Origin: Ruminococcus sp.
GTDB lineage: Bacteria; Bacillota; Clostridia; Oscillospirales; Acutalibacteraceae
Length of the DNA stretch: 64,000 nucleotides
Assembly (NCBI GenBank): GCA_022779485.1
Contig: JALFTC010000014.1
Span: forward strand, 124,001 to 188,000
Direction of reading: 5' to 3'
In this document: positions 35,348-44,512 of the stretch, one piece after another
How the letters are laid out: the number at the start of each line of letters is the position of its first letter
How positions within the stretch are numbered: the first letter of the stretch is position 1
The notes under the pieces: generated by a model
Told to the model about the DNA's origin: nothing
What the model saw: the letters and a program-made list of their open reading frames with translations, nothing else
Database searches by the model: none
Made by a program: the position numbers and the translations under genes

Positions 35348-35626
35348 GTATTCGTGGGTGCAGATGGAAAAATCAGGAGATTTTCTCCTCTGTAAAGTCG
35401 ATTTTCAATTTACTACTTATATGTATATTATGATATAAGTGCTACTACCTTATAGTATGAAGAAGAAAGGTATAATATTCCCAACATATACTATATTTAA
35501 TATAGGACAGAACATTCGGCACCTTTAAAATTTAATTTGACAAAATGTATTCATTTGGGAAAAAATTTGTTATAATTCTTATATGCAATTTCTTTAAATA
35601 AAATATAGTATAGAATATAGTGAGTG

Positions 35627-36202
35627 ATGTATGTGAAAAAGGCAATAGTAGTTTCAAAGTATTCGAATAACGCAGAGGCGCTGAAGTCCTTGTTAAATAA
35701 GGAGGGCTTTGGTGATGTGCTTGTGCTGGAAGACTCTACGGTAGCCAAAGAAATGGTTGTTTCAGATGAGTATGACCTCATTGTTATCAATGTACCTTTG
35801 GAAAAGGAAACCGGTTTGGAGCTGGCAACATTTTGCGGAGAAAATACTACTTCCAGTATAATGGTTATTGTTCAGGAGAATAAGTCCGTTGAGGTGGCCC
35901 AGATGATGACATCAAAGGGCATTATGGTTATCTCCAAGCCAATAAACAAGCACCTTTTTCATCACTACCTGATGTTTTCAGAATGTTTTAAAAAGAGAAT
36001 GCACAGGGTAGTTAAGGAAAATACAAAGTTAAAGTCACAGGTTGAAACAATGAAGCTTGTGAACCGTGCCAAGATACTCCTTATGCAAAACCTGCGTATG
36101 ACGGAGAGTCAGGCACATCACTATCTTGAGAAACAGGCGATGGACCTTAGAAAAAGCAAGTACGACATAGCCTTGAGAATTCTCAATACATACGAAAACT
36201 AA
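35627..36202 (+). CDS. ANTAR-domain RNA-binding antiterminator (NitR-like response regulator)
   Basis: The ~191-aa protein has a receiver-like N-terminal domain (KKAIVVSKYSNNAEAL, about residues 1-120), a short coiled coil (about 120-140) and a C-terminal ANTAR domain (about 135-190) with the conserved LMQNLRMTESQAHHYLEKQAMD pattern. ANTAR proteins bind paired hairpins in nascent RNA and prevent termination. In the receiver the usual phospho-acceptor Asp site reads INVPLEKETG, so it may be a pseudo-receiver. Gene position next to glnN matches nitR-type regulators of clostridia. GTG 35624, ATG 35627 and GTG 35633 are all possible starts. Confidence 0.9.
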   Translation: MYVKKAIVVSKYSNNAEALKSLLNKEGFGDVLVLEDSTVAKEMVVSDEYDLIVINVPLEKETGLELATFCGENTTSSIMVIVQENKSVEVAQMMTSKGIMVISKPINKHLFHHYLMFSECFKKRMHRVVKENTKLKSQVETMKLVNRAKILLMQNLRMTESQAHHYLEKQAMDLRKSKYDIALRILNTYEN

Positions 36203-36229
36203 GGAAATACTGATTTAATCAGTATTTCC
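36203..36229. repeat. Perfect palindrome resembling two joined repeat-element ends
   Basis: GGAAATACTGATT-T-AATCAGTATTTCC is a perfect 13-bp inverted repeat around T36216, starting one base after the ANTAR stop. It matches the termini of the ~160-bp element (GGAAACACTGAAT and AATCAGTGTTTCC) with few changes, so it may be an internally deleted copy. It has no T tract, so it is a weak terminator at best. Confidence 0.75.
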
Positions 36230-36258
36230 TAACACTTATTGAAAGGAATGTAAATTTT

Positions 36259-37329
36259 ATGGAGTCAAGGGCGTATCTCATCCTTGAAAACGGAAAAGTT
36301 TTTGAAGGCAAATCCTTCGGAGCCAAAAAAGAAACAACAGGAGAACTTGTTTTTACAACAGCTATGACAGGTTATCTTGAAACACTTACCGACCCAAGTT
36401 ATTTTGGTCAGGTAGTTATTCAGACATTCCCTTTAATTGGAAATTATGGGGTTATTCCTTCTGATTTTGAAAGCAAACAGCCGGCTTTAAAGGCATATAT
36501 TGTTAGAAACTGGTGTCAGGAACCTTCCAATTTTCGTTGCGAGGGAGTACTTGACACCTTTTTAAAAGATACGGGGGTACCCGGACTGTGTGATATTGAC
36601 ACCAGAAGTCTTACAAGAATTGTTCGTGAGTACGGTGTTATGAACTGTAAGCTCACATATTCCCTTGACAATCTTGAAAAGGATTTGCAGGAGATTAAGG
36701 CGTACAGGGTTAAGGATGCTGTGAAGAGCGTTACCTGTGAAAACTCACAAACATTCCAAAGCGAAAGGGGTAAAAAGAAGGTTGTCCTGATGGATTTTGG
36801 CGCCAAGGAGAACATTTGCCGTGAGCTTGTTAAGCGTGGTTGTGATGTAACAGTTGTTCCGGCAAACACAAAGAAGGATGAAATCCTTGCACTTAACCCG
36901 GACGGAATTATGCTTAGCAACGGCCCCGGAGATCCAACAGAAAACACAGAGATTATTGACGAGATTAAAAAGCTGTGTGAATGTAAAATTCCTACCTTCG
37001 GCATTTGCCTTGGACATCAGCTCCTTGCATTGTCCCAGGGAGCAACCACCGAAAAGCTTCACTACGGTCATCGTGGTGCAAACCAGCCTGCAAAGGATAT
37101 GGGAACAGGAAGAATATATATTACAAGCCAAAACCACGGCTACGCTGTGGTAAATGACAGTCTGCCAAATAACGCAAAAGTAAGCTTTGTAAACGGAAAT
37201 GACGGAACATGTGAGGGTGTGACATACTGCGATATGCCTGCATTTTCTGTTCAGTTCCACCCTGAAGCCTGTGGCGGCCCTCAGGATACTGCATTTTTGT
37301 TTGACAGATTTATCAGTATGATGGAATGA
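36259..37329 (+). CDS. carA: Carbamoyl-phosphate synthase small subunit CarA
   Basis: The 356-aa glutaminase subunit has the N-terminal CPSase domain (LILENGKVFEGKSFGAKKE, TGYLETLTDPSYFGQ) and a class I amidotransferase domain with Cys250 in FGICLGHQLL, and His/Glu in VQFHPEA. It hydrolyses glutamine and passes ammonia to CarB. Length is normal. It is followed by the carB frame after 52 bp. Carbamoyl phosphate feeds pyrimidine and arginine synthesis. Confidence 0.97.
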   Translation: MESRAYLILENGKVFEGKSFGAKKETTGELVFTTAMTGYLETLTDPSYFGQVVIQTFPLIGNYGVIPSDFESKQPALKAYIVRNWCQEPSNFRCEGVLDTFLKDTGVPGLCDIDTRSLTRIVREYGVMNCKLTYSLDNLEKDLQEIKAYRVKDAVKSVTCENSQTFQSERGKKKVVLMDFGAKENICRELVKRGCDVTVVPANTKKDEILALNPDGIMLSNGPGDPTENTEIIDEIKKLCECKIPTFGICLGHQLLALSQGATTEKLHYGHRGANQPAKDMGTGRIYITSQNHGYAVVNDSLPNNAKVSFVNGNDGTCEGVTYCDMPAFSVQFHPEACGGPQDTAFLFDRFISMME

Positions 37330-37381
37330 TTAAGTATTAGTATAAGTTCCCTTGAGTATGTATTTGAAAGGATGTATATAA

Positions 37382-40300
37382 ATGCCAATTAAACCTGATT
37401 TAAAGAGAGTTATGGTAATCGGTTCAGGTCCGATTGTTATCGGTCAGGCGGCTGAGTTTGACTATGCAGGCACACAGGCTTGCCGAGCATTAAAGGAAGA
37501 AGGCCTTGAGGTTATTCTGGTTAACTCAAACCCTGCCACAATTATGACAGATAATGCAATGGCTGATAAGGTGTATATCGAGCCGCTGACTCTCCCTGTT
37601 GTTAAAAGAATAATCGAAAAGGAAAAGCCTGACGGACTTATATCAACCCTTGGCGGTCAAACAGGACTTACCCTATCAATGCAGCTTGCAAAGGAGGGCT
37701 TCCTTAAAAAGCACGGAGTTCAGCTTTTGGGTGCAAATCCCGAAACTATCGACAAGGCTGAGGACAGACAGATGTTTAAGGACACAATGGAGTCCATCGG
37801 TCAGCCTGTTATCCCGTCCCTTGTTGTAAATGATGTTGAGTCCGCCGTGGAGTTTGCCGACAAAATCGGCTACCCTGTAATCATTCGTCCTGCATTTACA
37901 TTGGGCGGTACCGGTGGCGGAATTGTTGACAACGAGGATGAACTTAGGGAGATTACTTCAAACGGTCTTGAACTTTCACCTATTACACAGGTTCTTGTTG
38001 AAAAGTGTATCGCCGGCTGGAAAGAGATTGAGTTTGAGGTTATCCGTGACTCGGACGGAAATGTTATCACTGTCTGCTCAATGGAAAACTTTGACCCTGT
38101 TGGTGTTCACACAGGGGACTCTATTGTTATTGCTCCTGCTGTTACCTTAGCTGATAAGGAATATCAAATGCTCCGTTCAGCATCCCTAAATATTATTCAG
38201 GCTCTCGGTGTTGAGGGCGGTTGTAACTGTCAGTTTGCACTAAATCCCGAAAGCTTTGAATATGCTGTAATAGAGGTTAACCCAAGAGTTTCCCGTTCTT
38301 CAGCCCTTGCCTCAAAGGCAACAGGCTACCCAATCGCAAAGGTTGCGGCAAAAATTGCAATAGGTTACACATTGGGCGAAATCAAAAATGCAGTTACAGG
38401 CTCTACATATGCCTGTTTTGAACCGGCACTTGACTATGTTGTTGTTAAGTTCCCAAAATGGCCTTTCGATAAGTTTGTTTACGCAAAGAGGACGCTGGGA
38501 ACACAGATGAAGGCAACAGGCGAGGTTATGGCTATTGCTCCAACCTTTGAACACGCAATTATGAAGGCAGTGAGAGGTGCAGAAATCTCCCACGACACTT
38601 TGGACGACAAAATATTCGAGAAAATGAGTGACGAAAACATCGTTGACAGACTTTCCGTCTGCGATGACCGGAGAATTTTCTGTGTTTTCGAGGCTCTCAA
38701 AAGAGGAGTTTCTGTTGACAAAATCCACGAAATCACCCTGATTGACGAGTGGTTCCTTAACAAGCTCCTTTTGCTTGTTGATATGGAAAACACTCTCAAA
38801 GAGGGTAATATTGACGAAGAAACATATATGAAAGCCAAAAAGCTTGGCTTCCTTGACAGAACTATTGAAAAGCTCACAGGGGAGAAATGCTCATTTACAA
38901 GCACCCCTGTATATAAAATGGTTGATACCTGTGCGGCTGAATTTGACGCCGAAACACCTTATTTTTACAGCACCTTTGACGAAGAAAATGAGGCCGAGCA
39001 GTTTATTTCCCGGAAAAATTCAGGCAGACAGACAGTTATCGTATTCGGCTCAGGCCCTATCAGAATCGGCCAGGGTATAGAATTTGACTATTCCTCCGTT
39101 CACTGCGTTTGGTCACTGAAAAAGGCAGGCTTTGATGTTGTCATTGTAAACAACAACCCCGAAACAGTTTCAACCGACTTTGACACAGCCGACAGACTTT
39201 ACTTTGAACCTCTTACAAATGAAGATGTAATGGGTATTATCAAAACAGAAAAGCCTATCGGTGCAGTTGTAGCCTTTGGCGGTCAGACAGCAATTAAGCT
39301 GACAAAGTATCTGTCTGACAACGGTATTCAAATCCTTGGTACATCTGCTGACGCTATTGATATGGCTGAGGACAGGGAAAGATTTGACGAGCTACTTGAA
39401 AAGTATCATATCAAGCGTCCAAAGGGCTTTACAGTTATGAACTGTGAAGAGGCACTGGAAATTGCAGAAAAAATCGGCTATCCTGTTCTTCTCCGTCCTT
39501 CCTATGTTCTTGGCGGTCAAAATATGATTATCGCCTTTAACGAAGCAGATGTTAAGGAATATATGGCTATCATTCTGGCACAGAACATTGAAAATCCTGT
39601 TCTTATTGACAAATATATGATGGGAACAGAGATTGAGGTTGACGCAATCTGTGACGGTGAGGACATCTTAATTCCGGGTATTATGGAGCATATCGAAAGA
39701 GCCGGTGTTCACTCCGGTGACTCCATTGCAGTTTATCCGGCTTGGAATATTTCCGATAAAATGACAGATACCATTATTAAGTCATCAAGAGATTTGGCAC
39801 TTTCACTCCAGACAAAGGGACTTGTGAACATCCAGTACCTAATCTACGAGGATGAGCTTTATGTAATCGAGGTGAACCCTCGTTCTTCAAGAACAATTCC
39901 TTACATCAGTAAGGTTACAGGCGTACCAATGGTTGACCTTGCAACAAGGGCAATGTTCGGCGAAAAGCTGAGGGATATGGGCTACGGTACAGGTCTTTAC
40001 AGAAAGAGTCCTTATGTTGCAGTTAAGGTTCCTGTATTCTCCTTTGAAAAGCTGATTAATGTTGACAACCACCTTGGCCCTGAAATGAAGTCAACAGGTG
40101 AAGTTCTGGGTCTTGCCGGCACATTGGAGGAGGCTCTTTACAAGGGACTTATCGGTGCAGGCTACAAGATGAAGCGTGGTGGCGGTGTGTTTATCACAGT
40201 AAGGAACAGCGACAAATGCGAAATCGGGGATGTAGCCAAAAAGTACGCCGACCTTGGATTCAAGATTTATGCCACAGAGGGAACAGCAAACTTCCTTAGA

Positions 40301-41437
40301 GGATACGGTGTTAACGCTGTTTCTGTTAAGAAAATCCACGAGGACAAAAACGACAATACATTAACTCTTATTGAAAGCGGCAAGATTCAGTATGTTATTT
40401 CAACATCGGCAAAGGGCAGAATGCCTGAGCGTGACTCGGTTAAAATCCGCAGAAAAACAGTTGAAAGAAACATTCCTTGCCTTACCTCCATAGACACAGC
40501 CAATGCTCTTGCAGACTGCCTGAAGAGTAAGTACAGTCAGATTAGCACAGAGCTGGTTGACATAAACAATATGAGGGATGAAAAGATGAAACTAAAATTT
40601 ACCAAGATGCACGGTACAGGAAACGACTACATCTATTGCAGTACCTTTGACCAAAAGATTAACAATCCTGAGGCTTTGGCTGTAAGACTTTCCGACAGAC
40701 ATTTTGGAATCGGCGGTGACGGTATTATACTTGTTTGCCCAAGCGACAAGGCTGATGCAAAGATGAGTATGTTTAACCTTGACGGCTCCGAGGGTAAAAT
40801 GTGCGGAAACGGCATTCGCTGTGTAGGTAAGTTCCTTTACGACCACGGTATGGTTGACATTAACGAAAAGGACGAAATCACAATCGAAACCCTTTCGGGA
40901 ATTAAGCACCTTAAGGCATACACCCGTGACGGAGAGGTTAAGTCACTTAGAGTTGATATGGGCAAGGCAATCCTTGACCCGAAGGAAATTCCTGTTGCAA
41001 TGGATAAGGAAAGAGTAATTGACGAGCCTTATACAATAGACGGTGAAGAGTATAGAATCACCTGTGTTTCAATGGGTAACCCTCACTGTGTAGTATTTAT
41101 GCAGGGCGACATTGACAATATCGACATTGAGGAAATCGGACCAAAGTTTGAAAACGACAGGCTGTTCCCTGAAAGGGTAAACACAGAATTTGTAAAGGTG
41201 CTTGACGACCATACAATCAAGATGAGAGTATGGGAGAGAGGCTCAGGTGAAACTTGGGCTTGCGGTACAGGCGCCTGTGCAGTTGCAGTAGCAGCCTGTG
41301 AAAACGGTTTCTGCAAAAAGGGTGACGACATCACCATCAAGCTAAAGGGTGGCGACCTTGTTATCAATTACACAGACGATACTGTATATATGACAGGAGA
41401 TGCCGAAAAGGTATTTGAGGGTACAGTAGAAATCTAA
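37382..41437 (+). CDS. carB-dapF: Carbamoyl-phosphate synthase large subunit fused in frame to diaminopimelate epimerase
   Basis: One uninterrupted 1351-codon frame. Residues 1-1068 are a complete CarB: two ATP-grasp halves (VMVIGSGPIVIGQAAEFDYA near residue 10; VIVFGSGPIRIGQGIEFDYS near 555) and a C-terminal allosteric MGS domain. Residues 1069-1351 are a complete DapF: KLKFTKMHGTGNDY, catalytic Cys1141 in CGNGIRC and Cys1294 in ACGTGAC. The junction has no linker (NNMRDEK-MKLKF), and the DapF part begins with an in-frame ATG (40586) preceded by GAGGGATG. So the frame may yield a fusion, a separate DapF by internal initiation, or both. The two enzymes serve unrelated pathways. Confidence 0.93.
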   Translation: MPIKPDLKRVMVIGSGPIVIGQAAEFDYAGTQACRALKEEGLEVILVNSNPATIMTDNAMADKVYIEPLTLPVVKRIIEKEKPDGLISTLGGQTGLTLSMQLAKEGFLKKHGVQLLGANPETIDKAEDRQMFKDTMESIGQPVIPSLVVNDVESAVEFADKIGYPVIIRPAFTLGGTGGGIVDNEDELREITSNGLELSPITQVLVEKCIAGWKEIEFEVIRDSDGNVITVCSMENFDPVGVHTGDSIVIAPAVTLADKEYQMLRSASLNIIQALGVEGGCNCQFALNPESFEYAVIEVNPRVSRSSALASKATGYPIAKVAAKIAIGYTLGEIKNAVTGSTYACFEPALDYVVVKFPKWPFDKFVYAKRTLGTQMKATGEVMAIAPTFEHAIMKAVRGAEISHDTLDDKIFEKMSDENIVDRLSVCDDRRIFCVFEALKRGVSVDKIHEITLIDEWFLNKLLLLVDMENTLKEGNIDEETYMKAKKLGFLDRTIEKLTGEKCSFTSTPVYKMVDTCAAEFDAETPYFYSTFDEENEAEQFISRKNSGRQTVIVFGSGPIRIGQGIEFDYSSVHCVWSLKKAGFDVVIVNNNPETVSTDFDTADRLYFEPLTNEDVMGIIKTEKPIGAVVAFGGQTAIKLTKYLSDNGIQILGTSADAIDMAEDRERFDELLEKYHIKRPKGFTVMNCEEALEIAEKIGYPVLLRPSYVLGGQNMIIAFNEADVKEYMAIILAQNIENPVLIDKYMMGTEIEVDAICDGEDILIPGIMEHIERAGVHSGDSIAVYPAWNISDKMTDTIIKSSRDLALSLQTKGLVNIQYLIYEDELYVIEVNPRSSRTIPYISKVTGVPMVDLATRAMFGEKLRDMGYGTGLYRKSPYVAVKVPVFSFEKLINVDNHLGPEMKSTGEVLGLAGTLEEALYKGLIGAGYKMKRGGGVFITVRNSDKCEIGDVAKKYADLGFKIYATEGTANFLRGYGVNAVSVKKIHEDKNDNTLTLIESGKIQYVISTSAKGRMPERDSVKIRRKTVERNIPCLTSIDTANALADCLKSKYSQISTELVDINNMRDEKMKLKFTKMHGTGNDYIYCSTFDQKINNPEALAVRLSDRHFGIGGDGIILVCPSDKADAKMSMFNLDGSEGKMCGNGIRCVGKFLYDHGMVDINEKDEITIETLSGIKHLKAYTRDGEVKSLRVDMGKAILDPKEIPVAMDKERVIDEPYTIDGEEYRITCVSMGNPHCVVFMQGDIDNIDIEEIGPKFENDRLFPERVNTEFVKVLDDHTIKMRVWERGSGETWACGTGACAVAVAACENGFCKKGDDITIKLKGGDLVINYTDDTVYMTGDAEKVFEGTVEI
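40586..41437 (+). CDS. dapF: Alternative: free DapF from an internal start within carB-dapF
   Basis: ATG 40586 is the natural start of DapF (283 aa, normal length) and has GAGGG 10 bp upstream. If used, LL-diaminopimelate epimerase is made as a separate protein, which would be the ancestral state after loss of the carB stop codon. DapF converts LL-DAP, produced by DapL (43194), to meso-DAP for peptidoglycan and lysine. Confidence 0.5.
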   Translation: MKLKFTKMHGTGNDYIYCSTFDQKINNPEALAVRLSDRHFGIGGDGIILVCPSDKADAKMSMFNLDGSEGKMCGNGIRCVGKFLYDHGMVDINEKDEITIETLSGIKHLKAYTRDGEVKSLRVDMGKAILDPKEIPVAMDKERVIDEPYTIDGEEYRITCVSMGNPHCVVFMQGDIDNIDIEEIGPKFENDRLFPERVNTEFVKVLDDHTIKMRVWERGSGETWACGTGACAVAVAACENGFCKKGDDITIKLKGGDLVINYTDDTVYMTGDAEKVFEGTVEI

Positions 41438-41462
41438 TTAATGTAAAATTTTAAAGCCGATT

Positions 41463-41490
41463 TTGTCAGCCTCATTTATGGGGCTGACAA
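41463..41490 (+). terminator. Hairpin between dapF and pyrG
   Basis: TTGTCAGCC and GGCTGACAA form a perfect 9-bp stem with a 10-nt loop; TTTTT follows only after TGGTA, so termination may be partial. Confidence 0.65.
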
Positions 41491-41516
41491 TGGTATTTTT
41501 CGGATAGATATATTAA

Positions 41517-43157
<1,641 letters not shown>

Positions 43158-43193
43158 ATAGAGATACAATTCTTAAAAGAATGGAGTGTTAAT

Positions 43194-44375
43194 ATGAAGG
43201 TAAATAAGAATTTTGACAATTTAGTACCAAACTACCTCTTTGCCGAGATTGCAAAGAGGGTTAACGACTACTGCAAGGCAAATCCCGACAAAAAGGTTAT
43301 AAAGCTTGGCATCGGTGATGTTACCCTGCCAATCCCACAAATTGCAGTTGACGCAATGAAGAAGGGCGCAGAGGATTTAGGAAAGAAAGAAACCTTTAAG
43401 GGCTACCCTGACTATGAGGGATATGAGTTTGTAAGAAAGGCTGTTGCCGACTATTACAATACCTTTGGTGTAGAAATTGACCCAAGCGAAGTACTTATTA
43501 CAGACGGTGCAAAGAGTGATTCCGCCAATATTCAGGACATTTTTGACAAGGACAATACAGTTCTTGTAACCGACCCTGTTTATCCTGTTTATGTTGACAG
43601 CAACATTATGGCGGGAAGAGAGATTATTTATGCCGATTCCAACGAGGCAAATGGCTTTGCCGCTATGCCTGACAACAGCGTAAAGGCAGACATCATCTAC
43701 CTTTGCTCACCAAACAACCCAACAGGTTCTGCATATTCCTATGACCAGCTAAAGGCTTGGGTTGACTATGCAAACAAGAATGATGCAGTTATCATCTATG
43801 ACGCAGCATATGAGGCATTTATCACTGACGATTCTCCAAGGAGTATTTTTGCAGTTGAAGGTGCAAGAACCTGTGCTATTGAGCTTTGCTCACTTTCAAA
43901 GACAGCAGGCTTTACAGGTACTCGCTGTGGCTACACAGTAATTCCAAAGGAGCTTGAAAGGGACGGCAAAAACATCTATCAGATGTGGTACAGAAGAGAG
44001 GCTACAAAGTTTAACGGTGTTTCTTGGCCTGTTCAGTGTGCAGCCGCCGCAGTACTTTCAGAAGAGGGTCAAAAGCAGTTTAAGGAGAACATAAAGTATT
44101 ATCAGGAAAATGCAAGGATTATCTCCTCTGCTATGGACGAGCTTGGCATCTACTACACAGGTGGCAAAAATTCCCCATACATCTGGCTTAAGTGCCCTAA
44201 CGGTATGGGTAGCTGGGAATTTTTTGACTATCTCCTTGAAAATGCCAATGTTGTGGGTACTCCCGGAGAAGGCTTTGGCAAGAACGGCGAGGGTTACTTC
44301 CGTCTTACCTCCTTTGGCGACAGAGAAAACACCATTGAGGCTGTAAGAAGAATTAAGGAGCTGCTTTCTAAGTAA
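43194..44375 (+). CDS. dapL: LL-diaminopimelate aminotransferase DapL
   Basis: The 393-aa fold-type I aminotransferase has the DapL N-terminus (VNKNFDNLVPNYLFAEIAKR), KLGIGDVTLPIP, YLCSPNNPTGS and the PLP-lysine motif LCSLSKTAGFTGTRCGY with Lys236. DapL converts tetrahydrodipicolinate directly to LL-DAP, bypassing succinylation or acetylation. It is 36 bp after pyrG. With DapF in the upstream frame it gives the last two steps to meso-DAP. A terminator follows. Confidence 0.96.
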   Translation: MKVNKNFDNLVPNYLFAEIAKRVNDYCKANPDKKVIKLGIGDVTLPIPQIAVDAMKKGAEDLGKKETFKGYPDYEGYEFVRKAVADYYNTFGVEIDPSEVLITDGAKSDSANIQDIFDKDNTVLVTDPVYPVYVDSNIMAGREIIYADSNEANGFAAMPDNSVKADIIYLCSPNNPTGSAYSYDQLKAWVDYANKNDAVIIYDAAYEAFITDDSPRSIFAVEGARTCAIELCSLSKTAGFTGTRCGYTVIPKELERDGKNIYQMWYRREATKFNGVSWPVQCAAAAVLSEEGQKQFKENIKYYQENARIISSAMDELGIYYTGGKNSPYIWLKCPNGMGSWEFFDYLLENANVVGTPGEGFGKNGEGYFRLTSFGDRENTIEAVRRIKELLSK

Positions 44376-44428
44376 TCAATTAACAAAATTAAAAAATTAT
44401 TCACAGAAAAACAGCATATCATACAAAT

Positions 44429-44461
44429 TAACACCCGAAATTTTGGGTGTTAATTTTATTG
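44429..44461 (+). terminator. Intrinsic terminator after dapL
   Basis: TTAACACCC and GGGTGTTAA form a perfect 9-bp stem with an 8-nt loop, followed by TTTTATT. Confidence 0.85.
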
Positions 44462-44487
44462 TAGTAAAAATCTGTTTGTGTTATAAT
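44459..44487 (+). promoter_or_regulatory. Promoter of the amylase gene at 44513
   Basis: TTGTAG (44459-44464) and an extended -10 TG-T-TATAAT (44479-44487) are 17 bp apart, immediately after the dapL terminator. Transcription would start about 20 bp before the ATG. Confidence 0.7.
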
Positions 44488-44512
44488 TTGTGTAAAGATT
44501 GGAGGAAAACTT

